A stretch of DNA of 36,926 nt, from assembly GCA_945877005.1 (NCBI GenBank), contig CAMCQL010000002.1, forward strand, positions 1-36,926, read 5' to 3'. Source of the DNA: Chryseobacterium gleum (lineage in GTDB: Bacteria; Bacteroidota; Bacteroidia; Flavobacteriales_D; Crocinitomicaceae). Positions within the stretch are counted from its first letter, which is position 1. Each line of letters begins with the position of its first letter. Below, piece after piece: positions 1 to 10,895 of this stretch. The translations under genes and the position numbers were made by a program. The notes below the pieces were generated by a model that was not told the origin of the DNA, did not search any database, and saw only the letters and a list, made by a program, of their open reading frames with translations.

Positions 1-372
1 TATGGAATTGGATGCGGAGTATCAGAAACATTCGAATCTGGGCACTTTATAATTGCGACTGAAGTAGGCAAAGAATATGTTGAAGCAACGCTCAATGAAA
101 TAAAATTTGAAATTGAACGTTTACAACAAGAAGAAGTTGAAAGTGATGAATTGACACTTGTAAAAAATTATTTACTTGGGCAATTACTAAAAAGCGCGGA
201 CGGACCAAATGCAATGACGGATTTATTTATTGGGGCATTCAATCAAGGTAAAGATTTATCTTTTTATCAAGATGTAATAAATAGAATTAATACTATCACT
301 TCAGAAGAATTAAAATTAACAGCAATAAAATATTTAAACTGGGAAAATTTGACAATTGTTACCGCTGGCTAA
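1..372 (+). CDS. M16 (insulinase-like) family metallopeptidase, C-terminal fragment (5' end outside window)
   Basis: Frame 1 is open from base 1 (YGIGCGVSETFESGHFIIATEVGKEYVEATLNEIKFEIERLQQEEVESDELTLVKNYLLGQLLKSADGPNAMTDLF...); the pattern is typical of the M16 C-terminal domain; stop at 370-372. Confidence 0.75.
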   Translation, partial: YGIGCGVSETFESGHFIIATEVGKEYVEATLNEIKFEIERLQQEEVESDELTLVKNYLLGQLLKSADGPNAMTDLFIGAFNQGKDLSFYQDVINRINTITSEELKLTAIKYLNWENLTIVTAG

Positions 373-379
373 TTAAACT

Positions 380-2386
380 ATGAAATCATTTATTGTATCT
401 TTCATTGTTTTACTTATAGTTTCACCTTTGTTTTCTCAAGGGAATTCAAAAAGAAACTGTGAAATAAACGCACCTAAAAGTGTATGTACAAATTATGACT
501 TAATCGATAGTTCAGTAACCTTGTCATGGGGAGAAATTAAAAACCCACTTTCAAATTACGCTAAAACTGAATTGCGATCCATAGAGAATGGTTTAATCAA
601 AACTACAAACGATATTACGATTCGCTCTACCTTAGTTACCAAAGAATATTTTTACGATCATTTCTATTTACTGATTTATTCTACTTGTAGCAATTCATTT
701 TATTCAAGCGATACAATACAAACCTTAACATTTTCTTTAACTAATCCATCAGATGGAACCGCCGTACTAAGATGGTCCGAAAAAAAAAGTTTATCAAACT
801 ATATTATAGAAAAATCAAAATCAACCCAACCTTGGGAAGTATTATCGACTGCAACATCCCTCGAATTTATAGATACAATAACAGCTTGTTCACCCACTAA
901 TTTCTCCTATCGAATCAAGCTAAATGAACAAGGATGCACAACACAAACTACAGGACTAACAGGTGTATTCAAAGATTTAATAGCGCCTTTTCCTCCAGAA
1001 TTTTCTGCAATCACCTATGATACAGCAAAAACTGGATTGTTCATCCGATGGAAAAAAAATCAATCTAAAGATATAGCAGGAGTGATCCTTTATAAAATTG
1101 AAAACAATCAAGCAATTACACTATCCGTTATTAATTCTCCAACAAACAACGAAATCAACCTACCCTCAACAGACATCAAAAACCCGTTTTCATATTCAAT
1201 TGCTGCATTTGATTTTTGTCCTTCTAGTGCTCCTCCAGCTCCTCAAACTTCAGCGAAACAAACACAAATTCATCGACCAATGTTTTTGCAGAACACTTAT
1301 AACATTTGTGAAAAACAAATAAAATTATCTTGGACCAATTATGTCGGATGGGAAGAGGTAACTAGCTATAGGATATTCTTTAAAAAAGAATCTGAAAACA
1401 AATGGAAATTAATTGACTCTACCCTAAATCAATTTTACAACTATACAGCAGAACCAGATAAAAGCTATCAATTTATAATAGAGGCAAAAGGAACAAAACA
1501 AGAAAAAGCATTTTCAAATAGTATTTATCAATTTTCGCATTCTCCCCAACAACCAAGTTTCAATTATTTGAATTATGTGAGCATTGAAAATGCAAAAGTT
1601 AAAATCAGTCACAAAATTGAAAGCAATTATGCAACAAATATTCAAGTAGAAAAGAAGAATGAAAAAGGAAAATTCGTTATAATTTCAAAGAGAAAAATAA
1701 ATACTGATGAAATCGTTTTTTATGATTCATTAGCAGACCCAAATTACAATAGCTTCACTTACAGAACACAAGCTTTTGATAGCTGTCTTCAACCTCTGAA
1801 TTATACTGAGGAAATAAATACCATTCAATTAAAGATTGAACCAAATGAAATGGAAGTAAACAACTTATTTACACCAACTAATTATCTAACATGGAATAAT
1901 TACGTTGGAAAATCGAACAATGTTATTTATTATGAAATATATAAAAACGATAATTTAACACCTATAGCGAGGGTATCAAGCAATCAATTATATCATTATG
2001 ATTACATCTACTTTCTTTCTGAAACTCAAAACACAAATTGCTACACCATTAAAGCGATAGAAAACAATAGTGATTCCAAAAGTAATTCGAATACTGTCTG
2101 TATCACCACACCACCAAAATGCTTTATCCCAAATACATTTGTGCCATCTGGTTTTAATAAAGTTTTTAAACCTGAAATAAACTTATACAATATAGAAAGT
2201 TACAGAATGTCAATAATGGACAGATGGGGACAGCTTATATATGACTCGAAAGAATACCATGAAGGATGGAATGGGAAAAATGGAGGATTTGACGCACCTA
2301 TAGGGTCTTATATGTACATCATACAATTCAAAGACAGCAATGAAAAAGAATACACTTATAGAGGATTTATAACTTTACTTAGATGA
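380..2386 (+). CDS. Secreted protein with FN3-like domains and a type B (gliding motility-associated, CHU_C-like) T9SS C-terminal sorting domain
   Basis: Signal peptide MKSFIVSFIVLLIVSPLFSQ; C-terminus CFIPNTFVPSGFNKVFKPEINLYNIESYRMSIMDRWGQLIYDSKEYHEGWNGKNGGFDAPIGSYMYIIQFKDSNEKEYTYRGFITLLR matches the type B CTD pattern. Confidence 0.85.
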   Translation: MKSFIVSFIVLLIVSPLFSQGNSKRNCEINAPKSVCTNYDLIDSSVTLSWGEIKNPLSNYAKTELRSIENGLIKTTNDITIRSTLVTKEYFYDHFYLLIYSTCSNSFYSSDTIQTLTFSLTNPSDGTAVLRWSEKKSLSNYIIEKSKSTQPWEVLSTATSLEFIDTITACSPTNFSYRIKLNEQGCTTQTTGLTGVFKDLIAPFPPEFSAITYDTAKTGLFIRWKKNQSKDIAGVILYKIENNQAITLSVINSPTNNEINLPSTDIKNPFSYSIAAFDFCPSSAPPAPQTSAKQTQIHRPMFLQNTYNICEKQIKLSWTNYVGWEEVTSYRIFFKKESENKWKLIDSTLNQFYNYTAEPDKSYQFIIEAKGTKQEKAFSNSIYQFSHSPQQPSFNYLNYVSIENAKVKISHKIESNYATNIQVEKKNEKGKFVIISKRKINTDEIVFYDSLADPNYNSFTYRTQAFDSCLQPLNYTEEINTIQLKIEPNEMEVNNLFTPTNYLTWNNYVGKSNNVIYYEIYKNDNLTPIARVSSNQLYHYDYIYFLSETQNTNCYTIKAIENNSDSKSNSNTVCITTPPKCFIPNTFVPSGFNKVFKPEINLYNIESYRMSIMDRWGQLIYDSKEYHEGWNGKNGGFDAPIGSYMYIIQFKDSNEKEYTYRGFITLLR

Positions 2387-2679
2387 AACTATCGACAAAA
2401 ACCATAATTAACCTAGCAACAACAGAAGGTATTTCATATTTAGCGTTATTTATAACAATGCCTTTGAAATACATGTATAAAATAAACTCACCAAATAAAA
2501 TTGTCGGTTTATTACACGGTTTATTATTTATAGCATATATTCTTGCAATATTTATCTATGCAAGAAAATCAAAACTACCATTTAAAAAAGAAGCTAAAGC
2601 ATATTTGGCTTCATTAATACCATTCGGAACATTTTTTATCACTTCTAATTATTTAACTGAACATGGATTTAAGAAATAG
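2383..2679 (+). CDS. DUF3817 family small membrane protein
   Basis: EGISYLALFITMPLKYMYKINSPNKIVGLLHGLLFIAYI is the typical DUF3817 motif; ATGA start/stop overlap with the upstream ORF. Confidence 0.8.
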   Translation: MKLSTKTIINLATTEGISYLALFITMPLKYMYKINSPNKIVGLLHGLLFIAYILAIFIYARKSKLPFKKEAKAYLASLIPFGTFFITSNYLTEHGFKK

Positions 2680-3394
2680 AGTCGAAGTTTGTTTTACACC
2701 CGGTGAATACGAATATTTTAAGAACGAGTTTGAAATTGTTGTAGTAATAGATGTACTTAGAGCTACATCAGCAATCTGCACAGCATTTGAATATGGTATT
2801 AAAAGCATAATTCCAGTTAGAAGTATCGAGGATGCATTGCGTTATAAAGAAAAAGGATATTTAGTTGGTGCTGAAAGAAAAGGCGAAATTGTAAAGGGAT
2901 TTGATTTTGGAAACTCACCTTTTAGCTACATGAATCCAAAGTTTAAAGGACAGGAAATAGTACTAACGACTACAAACGGCACAAAATCATTAGATGTTGC
3001 TAAAGATGCGGAAACAGTCGTAGTAGGTTCGTTTCTAAATCTTAATTATTTAAATGAATGGCTGTTACAAAGCAAAAAAAACATACTTTGTTTATGTTCA
3101 GGATGGCAAGATAAATTTAACTTGGAAGACACCATATGCGCAGGAGCAATTTGTGAATATTTGATTTCATCAGGAGAATATACATCGACAGAAGATTCTT
3201 CAATTGCTGCAAAATATTTATTTAAATCTGCAGAAAAAAACAATTTAGGTTATCTCAAATCAAGTTCACACAGAAGAAGATTAAAAAATTTAAATTTAAA
3301 TGAAGACATAAAATATTGTCTTACTCCCAATCAAACCAATGTAATTCCAATCCTCATTGATGGGAAATTAATTAAAATTGAAACTGTTGAATAA
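2663..3394 (+). CDS. comB: 2-phosphosulfolactate phosphatase family protein (ComB-like)
   Basis: VVIDVLRATSAICTAFEYGIKSIIPVRSIEDAL...GAERKGEIVKGFDFGNSPF...LTTTNGTKSL, the ComB family pattern; overlaps both neighbours by 17 nt. Confidence 0.8.
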   Translation: MDLRNRVEVCFTPGEYEYFKNEFEIVVVIDVLRATSAICTAFEYGIKSIIPVRSIEDALRYKEKGYLVGAERKGEIVKGFDFGNSPFSYMNPKFKGQEIVLTTTNGTKSLDVAKDAETVVVGSFLNLNYLNEWLLQSKKNILCLCSGWQDKFNLEDTICAGAICEYLISSGEYTSTEDSSIAAKYLFKSAEKNNLGYLKSSSHRRRLKNLNLNEDIKYCLTPNQTNVIPILIDGKLIKIETVE

Positions 3395-4301
3395 AAAAAG
3401 ATTCAAAATAATAATCGTATTAATAATTGCCTTTTCTACTCTAAGTTGGGGGTTTTACGGACATAAAAAAATTAACAAACACGCCGTTCTTATTCTACCA
3501 TCACCACTCATTAACATTTATAAAAAAAACATAATTTTCATTACGGAGCATTCTGTTGATGCCGACAAAAAAAGATATTCCATTGAAAACGAAAAATACA
3601 ATCATTATATAGACATCGACTCTTATAACTTGCCAATAGATAGCATCCCCCGAAACTGGCAAAAAGCTAACGAGCTGTTCAATAAAGATAGTATATTAAA
3701 ACATGGTATATTGCCTTGGAATATCCTATTTGTTAAATATTTATTACAAAAAGCATTTGAAGAAAATAATCTTGAAAAAATTTTGCAATTATCTGCAGAC
3801 TTGGGACATTATATAGGAGATTTACATGTTCCATTACATACAACAAAGAATTATAATGGACAACTTTCAAATCAACATGGAATACATTCATTATGGGAAA
3901 GTAGAATGGTTGAACTTTATTCGAATGAATGGAATCTATTTACCGGTCAAGCAACATATATTGAAAAACCAACAGCAATCATATGGGAAAGATTAAAAGA
4001 ATCAAACAAGTTAACCAAACAAGTATTTGAATACGAAACTGAGGCGTCGAATATAACTACAAATAAATTTGCATATGAAACTGTCAATCAACAAGTAAAA
4101 AAAGTCTACTCTCAAGAATTTTGTAAAAACTACAAAAAAATGATTGAAAAAATGATTGAAAACAGATTAAAGTTAGCAATAACTCTTACTGGTTCTATAT
4201 GGTATACATGTTGGGTAGATGCAGGACAACCTGAAATAAAACAAAGAAAAATAAAAAATAAAGAAAAATCTGTAGCTATTGAAGATGAATGTAATCATTA
4301 A
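3378..4301 (+). CDS. Zinc-dependent phospholipase C / S1-P1 nuclease-like protein
   Basis: WGFYGHKKINKHAVLILP ... LSADLGHYIGDLHVPLHTTKNYNGQLSNQHGIHSLWESRMVELY; His/Asp/Trp metal-site arrangement of the family. Confidence 0.8.
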   Translation: MKLLNKKRFKIIIVLIIAFSTLSWGFYGHKKINKHAVLILPSPLINIYKKNIIFITEHSVDADKKRYSIENEKYNHYIDIDSYNLPIDSIPRNWQKANELFNKDSILKHGILPWNILFVKYLLQKAFEENNLEKILQLSADLGHYIGDLHVPLHTTKNYNGQLSNQHGIHSLWESRMVELYSNEWNLFTGQATYIEKPTAIIWERLKESNKLTKQVFEYETEASNITTNKFAYETVNQQVKKVYSQEFCKNYKKMIEKMIENRLKLAITLTGSIWYTCWVDAGQPEIKQRKIKNKEKSVAIEDECNH

Positions 4302-4370
4302 ACACTTAAAGTAATGAAATTGAGTACTAAAACCTTAAACTTAAAATAACATTAAAAAAATAAAAAACAG

Positions 4371-4399
4371 TTGTTGTTTAAAACAAATAATTATATTTG
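4371..4399 (+). promoter_or_regulatory. Bacteroidota-type promoter upstream of the OmpA gene
   Basis: TTG (4371-4373) - 18 nt - TATATTTG (4392-4399), matching the TTG/TAnnTTTG -33/-7 architecture; start codon at 4428. Confidence 0.65.
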
Positions 4400-4427
4400 C
4401 ATAGAAATTTGAAACAAATAAATTAAT

Positions 4428-5744
4428 ATGAAAAAAATTATCCTTTCAGTTAGCTTACTTCTTTTGGGCAATGCATACGCTCAAGATACCAAGTTTAACA
4501 AGTTAGCAATTGATGCTAATATTGGAATTAACAACGTAATGACACCACGTAATACAAATGGATATGGAGAACTCGGTGGCATGGATAGGCTAAAAAATTT
4601 ATCGTTAAATATTAGTGGTAGATATAATTTTAGCAACAAATTTGGAGCTGGACTCTATTTAGGTTACAGTTCTATTCCTAATGTTAAAGATGATAACAGC
4701 TCTACATTCATTACTGTGAGTACACAAGGCGTAATAAATTTAAGTAATTTATTAGGTTTTGAAAGCATATTAAACAATAAATTAAGAGTATTAGCTCATG
4801 CAGGTCCTGGAATAGGTTCATTGACTAATTCTAAAACTAAAGGAAGAGATATGATGCTTTTAGTTACACTTGGTTTAACCCCTCAATTTAAAATTAATGA
4901 CAAATTATCTTTAAATTTAGAATTCCAAGCAATTGCAACATACTTACAAAACAGAAGATGGGACTTTAATTCAAAATCGCCAAGTAGAGATGGTGTGATG
5001 GCTCAAGCAACAATTGGAGTTTCATACTACGCTTTTGGACCTAACAAAGATAAAGTACACGCTGATTGGTATTCTGAAGAATCAGACATTGAAAACAAAT
5101 TAACTGAATTAAAAAATAAAATTGCTGCAGCTGAAGCTAAATTAGTAGATACTGATAAAGATGGTGTTGCTGATTATTTAGACGTAGAACCAAATACTCC
5201 TGAAGGATCAATTGTTAACACTAAAGGTCAAAGAATCGTTGATATGGATGGTGATGGCATTTTAGATACTGAAGATTATTGTCCTACTGTTAAAGGTACA
5301 TTAGAATTTAAAGGTTGTCCAACTGGATTTTCAGCTTCTGTTGAAGTAAAAGAAGAAACTTCTGATGAAGTTAATAATCTACCAGCTGAATTAGCTACAA
5401 AATTCAAAAATTTAACTGGTGATGTATTGTTCACTTTAAATTCTGATAAAGTTAAACCAGCATACCAAAAAACATTAGTTAAACTTGCTAAACAGCTTAA
5501 TGAAAATAAAAACATTAAAGTTACTATCAACGGACATGCTGATAATGTTGGTGAAGAAGGTGTAAACAACACTATCTCTGAAAACAGAGCTGTGAATGTA
5601 AAGAATATTCTTGTTAGTAACGGAGTTGATGCAAGTAGAATTTCTACTAAAGGATTCGGTGACAAAAAACCAAAAGAATCTAACGATACTGAAAAAGGTA
5701 GAAATGCAAATAGAAGATCTGAAATTATCACTACAATAAAATAA
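4428..5744 (+). CDS. OmpA family outer membrane protein with thrombospondin type-3-like Ca2+ repeats
   Basis: Signal peptide, beta-barrel-like N-terminus, DTDKDGVADYLDVEPNTPEG / DMDGDGILDTEDYCPTVKGT repeats, C-terminal OmpA domain INGHADNVGEEGVNNTISENRAVNVKNILVSNGVDASRISTKGFGDKKP. Confidence 0.92.
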   Translation: MKKIILSVSLLLLGNAYAQDTKFNKLAIDANIGINNVMTPRNTNGYGELGGMDRLKNLSLNISGRYNFSNKFGAGLYLGYSSIPNVKDDNSSTFITVSTQGVINLSNLLGFESILNNKLRVLAHAGPGIGSLTNSKTKGRDMMLLVTLGLTPQFKINDKLSLNLEFQAIATYLQNRRWDFNSKSPSRDGVMAQATIGVSYYAFGPNKDKVHADWYSEESDIENKLTELKNKIAAAEAKLVDTDKDGVADYLDVEPNTPEGSIVNTKGQRIVDMDGDGILDTEDYCPTVKGTLEFKGCPTGFSASVEVKEETSDEVNNLPAELATKFKNLTGDVLFTLNSDKVKPAYQKTLVKLAKQLNENKNIKVTINGHADNVGEEGVNNTISENRAVNVKNILVSNGVDASRISTKGFGDKKPKESNDTEKGRNANRRSEIITTIK

Positions 5745-5763
5745 TTTATTACTTTTGAATGTG

Positions 5764-5794
5764 AAGGGATGCCAATGGTATCCCTTTCTTTTTG
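5764..5794 (+). terminator. Rho-independent terminator after the OmpA gene
   Basis: AAGGGATGCC-AAT-GGTATCCCTT (10-bp stem with one G-T pair, 3-nt loop) followed by TCTTTTTG. Confidence 0.8.
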
Positions 5795-5808
5795 AATAAA
5801 ATTCAGAT

Positions 5809-7674
5809 ATGCTGCCTAAAATAAAAACCCCGAGATGGGTAATTCTTATTTGTGATGCAATGATTTCATCTATTGCATTATTAATCAGCTTTTTTATAAG
5901 ATTTGATTTAAACTTTGGTTTATTAAAACAAGAATTTTGGGATAATTCGTTAAATGCGTATTTTGCGTATATACTAATTAAAATTTCAGTATTGTATGCA
6001 TACAAAATTCACCAGGGTTTAATAAGATACACATCCTATTTGGATGTGGTTAGATTATTTTACGCCTCAGTTACATGTACATTTGTGTTTTTTTTAGCAA
6101 GTGTTATAAGATATAAAGGGATTGATAATCAATACTTATTACCACTCTCTATATTAATCATTGAATTTTTTATAAGTTTCTCAATGCTTATTATTTTTAG
6201 GTTTGGGGTAAAATTAATCTTTATAGAAACCCAACCAAAAAATGGTGAGAAATCAAATGTTTTAATTTATGGTGCAGGTGTATCAGGATTAATAACAAAA
6301 AGAACAATAGATAAAGACCAAAAAAGCAGCCTAGAAGTCAAAGGATACATCGACGATAACGAAAAAATAATCAATACGCGTATTCAAGGAATTAAAATAT
6401 ACAGCAGTAAAAACTTAAGTAATCTAATCGTTAAATACGATATTAAAAAAGTTATAATAGCAATTCAGACGCCTGATTATGAAAACAAAAACAAAATTCT
6501 TGAAACATGTTTGGAATATTCTGTAGAAGTACTTCAGGTACCCAGTTCTAAAAAATGGATTAATGGAGATTTTAGCACATCACAAATTCGAACAATTAAA
6601 ATTGATGATCTATTAGGAAGGAATCCTATATATCTAGAAAAGGAAATTGTAAGGCAAGATGTGAAGAATAAAATTATTTTGGTTACAGGTGCTGCAGGAT
6701 CAATAGGAAGTGGAATTGTAAAACAACTATCAACTTTTCAACCGAAAAAAGTAATTCTATTAGATCAAGCAGAATCAAATTTATATGAACTAGAGCAAGA
6801 ATTAAAATACAATCACAGCGATTTAAATTTTTCAATCGTAGTAGGCGATATCTGTAATAAACAAAGAATGATACGATTATTTGATTACTTTAAGCCAGAT
6901 TACGTATTTCACGCTGCAGCCTACAAACATGTTCCTTTAATGGAAGATAATCCATCAGAAGCAATATACACGAATGTTTATGGCACAAAAAACATAGTAG
7001 AACTTTCAGTGAAGTATGAAGTTAAAAAATTTATATTTGTCTCAACAGATAAAGCTGTAAACCCAACGAATGTAATGGGTGCATCAAAGAGAATTGCTGA
7101 AATACTAATTCAAACCCAAACAAATTCAAACACTAAATTTATTACAACTCGTTTTGGAAATGTTTTAGGATCTAACGGTTCTGTCATTCCACTTTTTAAA
7201 AAACAAATTGAGCAGGGTGGTCCAGTTACAATTACTGATGAAAGAATAACTAGATACTTTATGACAATTCCAGAAGCATGCCAACTAGTTCTTGAGGCAT
7301 GCTCAATGGGTAATGGAAGCGAAATATATGTATTTGATATGGGAGAATCTGTTAAAATCATTGATCTTGCAAAGAAAATGATAAAACTATCTGGTCTTGA
7401 AATAAATAAGGACATCGAAATAAAAATTACAGGATTAAGACCTGGAGAAAAATTATACGAAGAATTACTTGCATCAGATGAGAACACAAAACTAACTCAC
7501 CATCCTAAAATACTAATCGCATCGGTTAGAAAGAACGACTCGAATGTTGATGAAAAAATCAATCAACTTATTCAATTATATTATAATCAAAATAATATAG
7601 AAATTGTAAAATTGATGAAAGAACTAGTTCCTGAATACATTAGTAATAACTCAGAATATTCTAAACTCGATTAA
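5809..7674 (+). CDS. Membrane-anchored nucleoside-diphosphate-sugar epimerase/dehydratase (WbpM/CapD/FlaA1-like)
   Basis: N-terminal TM segments, Rossmann VLIYGAGVSG and ILVTGAAGSIGSGI, STDKAVNPTNVMGASKR (Met at the catalytic Tyr position, as in WbpM-type enzymes), GLRPGEKLYEELL. Confidence 0.92.
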   Translation: MLPKIKTPRWVILICDAMISSIALLISFFIRFDLNFGLLKQEFWDNSLNAYFAYILIKISVLYAYKIHQGLIRYTSYLDVVRLFYASVTCTFVFFLASVIRYKGIDNQYLLPLSILIIEFFISFSMLIIFRFGVKLIFIETQPKNGEKSNVLIYGAGVSGLITKRTIDKDQKSSLEVKGYIDDNEKIINTRIQGIKIYSSKNLSNLIVKYDIKKVIIAIQTPDYENKNKILETCLEYSVEVLQVPSSKKWINGDFSTSQIRTIKIDDLLGRNPIYLEKEIVRQDVKNKIILVTGAAGSIGSGIVKQLSTFQPKKVILLDQAESNLYELEQELKYNHSDLNFSIVVGDICNKQRMIRLFDYFKPDYVFHAAAYKHVPLMEDNPSEAIYTNVYGTKNIVELSVKYEVKKFIFVSTDKAVNPTNVMGASKRIAEILIQTQTNSNTKFITTRFGNVLGSNGSVIPLFKKQIEQGGPVTITDERITRYFMTIPEACQLVLEACSMGNGSEIYVFDMGESVKIIDLAKKMIKLSGLEINKDIEIKITGLRPGEKLYEELLASDENTKLTHHPKILIASVRKNDSNVDEKINQLIQLYYNQNNIEIVKLMKELVPEYISNNSEYSKLD

Positions 7675-7676
7675 AA

Positions 7677-8702
7677 ATGGTCAAATATCTATTTTCATTA
7701 CTTATTTACCTAAGCACACAACATTTAATCTCACAGATACAAGTTAAACCATCAAGCTGTTTAAATAAATCACCAAAAAAAGGAAAATATTTTGAGTGGG
7801 AATGTGGTAAATTAGCAGGTGTTGTAGATTGTAATGTGAAATTAGAATACGATGATAGAGCGAAGCTATATTTGTCAAGTACAGGAGGTAAGCCATATAC
7901 CGGTACCTGTGAAACATGTTTTGAAAATGGAATTAGAGAACGAAAAATATCATTTGTAAATGGAAAAGAAGTTGGTACTGATACTACTAAATATTTATCA
8001 GGATGTCCAATGGTAATTAGACACCATGTTGAAGGTTACGAAAATGGACGTTGGACCTATTTTTATGACTCAACAAATATAATTGCATGGGAAATGGATT
8101 TTTTATTAGGACAAAAACATGGGAAACATATCTATTATAATCGAAAAGGTGATACTACCTTACTTGAAACGTACAAACATGATCAATTAAATGGAGTAAA
8201 ACGTATTTTCTACTCAACAGGTAAAGTACATAGAGAAATACATTACACAAAAGGTCAGCTTGATGGTCAATTTACAGTGTTAAATAAAGAAGAAAAAGTA
8301 ATCGAAAAATTAAATTATTCACTGGGTAAAAAAAATGGAGTATTTTCCTATTATTATGATGATGGTACATTATTAAAAACAGAAACGTGGACCGATGAAA
8401 TGAAAAATGGTCCTTTTATCACCTATTATTACCAAGGGTTTGTACAAATTTCTGAAAATTGGAAAAAGGGTGTGAAAAATGGAGTTTTTGAAGAATACTA
8501 TAATAATAGAAGATTAAAACTAAAAACTATTTATAAAAAAGGGGAGATTATAGAAGAGCATGAATTTAATGAAAAAGGTAAAGAAATTAGAACCTTCCCT
8601 GAAATCATAAAAGAAGAAACTGAAAATGAAGATGATGAAATCGAGCTTGAAAAAACTGATAAACCAAAAAAGAAAAAAAGAAAAAATAAAGACGAAGAAT
8701 AA
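7677..8702 (+). CDS. MORN-repeat-variant protein with a charged K/E-rich C-terminus
   Basis: Repeated blocks such as NGRWTYFYDSTN, KHGKHIYYNRKGD, LNGVKRIFYSTGK, KNGVFSYYYDDGT, KNGPFITYYYQG, KNGVFEEYYNNRR. Confidence 0.85.
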   Translation: MVKYLFSLLIYLSTQHLISQIQVKPSSCLNKSPKKGKYFEWECGKLAGVVDCNVKLEYDDRAKLYLSSTGGKPYTGTCETCFENGIRERKISFVNGKEVGTDTTKYLSGCPMVIRHHVEGYENGRWTYFYDSTNIIAWEMDFLLGQKHGKHIYYNRKGDTTLLETYKHDQLNGVKRIFYSTGKVHREIHYTKGQLDGQFTVLNKEEKVIEKLNYSLGKKNGVFSYYYDDGTLLKTETWTDEMKNGPFITYYYQGFVQISENWKKGVKNGVFEEYYNNRRLKLKTIYKKGEIIEEHEFNEKGKEIRTFPEIIKEETENEDDEIELEKTDKPKKKKRKNKDEE

Positions 8703-8703
8703 A

Positions 8704-9345
8704 TTATTCCCTTTTTAATTTTCCACTTTTCCAATCATTTAAGAATTTACTCCAAGAATACGGATTTAAAAGATTGTTTACTGGTATCTGCCCCATAGAA
8801 TACAATTTAGAATAATTCTGGTTTCTTTGCCAACTATAAGTCATTGAAGCGTCATTTTCAATAGAGGCCGCAATAAAAGCTAAACTTTTACCGGATAATT
8901 GCTCTTGAGCTCTTCTTAAGGCATCATCATAGGGTTTCATTGCAACAAATGCACGTGCAAAATCTTCTAATGAAGGCCATGGATAAACATTCACAATAGG
9001 TAACTCTAATACTTCATGTTGTAGTAGATGAATTACTGAATACCTATTATGTTTTAAAGTGTCAGAAACAATGTAAGAAGAAAGTTTAAATCCAGAACTT
9101 TTAAAGTACAAAGTGTCATTTGGATGTACGACTAATGAAAAAAATCCGTGAAAATCAGTAATCATTCCCCTACCAGTTGACTTATTCAGAACAGAAACAT
9201 AAGATAATTGATCTAAACTATCGGCAGAAAGTACAACTCCAGAAAGCTGTATAAAAAACTCATCTTTATTGTTTGTGCTCTCTTGAGAGAAAAAAGTAAA
9301 AAAATAAAAAAAAATAAAACTAAAACCTAAAATAATAGAACGCAT
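8704..9345 (-). CDS. Exported protein with a carboxypeptidase-like regulatory (CarbopepD_reg-like) domain
   Basis: FIQLSGVVLSADSLDQLSYVSVLNKSTGRGMITDFHGFFSLVVHPNDTLYFKSSGFKLSSY; signal-like MRSIILGFSFIFFYFFTFFSQES indicates a start at 9345 rather than the track start at 9432. Confidence 0.75.
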   Translation of the reverse strand: MRSIILGFSFIFFYFFTFFSQESTNNKDEFFIQLSGVVLSADSLDQLSYVSVLNKSTGRGMITDFHGFFSLVVHPNDTLYFKSSGFKLSSYIVSDTLKHNRYSVIHLLQHEVLELPIVNVYPWPSLEDFARAFVAMKPYDDALRRAQEQLSGKSLAFIAASIENDASMTYSWQRNQNYSKLYSMGQIPVNNLLNPYSWSKFLNDWKSGKLKRE

Positions 9346-9389
9346 AAAGTAAATATTTGTTAAACTAATAAATACATCGTAAATATTAA

Positions 9390-9397
9390 TAAATTTG
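9390..9397 (+). promoter_or_regulatory. Candidate -7 box for guaB
   Basis: TAAATTTG (TAnnTTTG) 25 nt upstream of the guaB ATG; no convincing -33 element at the right spacing. Confidence 0.35.
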
Positions 9398-9415
9398 TGC
9401 AATTTAACAAAATAA

Positions 9416-10894
<1,479 letters not shown>

Positions 10895-10895
10895 A

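Noticed and set aside
1098-1322. Sense-strand out-of-frame ORF 74 aa inside the type B cargo gene
   Set aside because: Fully nested in a supported CDS and low complexity (Gln/Thr/Leu)
3046-3243. Antisense ORF 65 aa in the comB-like gene
   Set aside because: Shadow of a conserved CDS
5276-6005. Antisense ORFs 5276..5731 and 5475..6005 opposite the OmpA gene and its terminator
   Set aside because: They shadow a strong OmpA CDS and run through a terminator hairpin; composition (Ser/Phe/Leu-rich) is typical of antisense frames in AT-rich coding DNA
7110-7487. Antisense ORF 125 aa inside the WbpM-like CDS
   Set aside because: Lies wholly within a well-supported conserved CDS and has no recognisable domain
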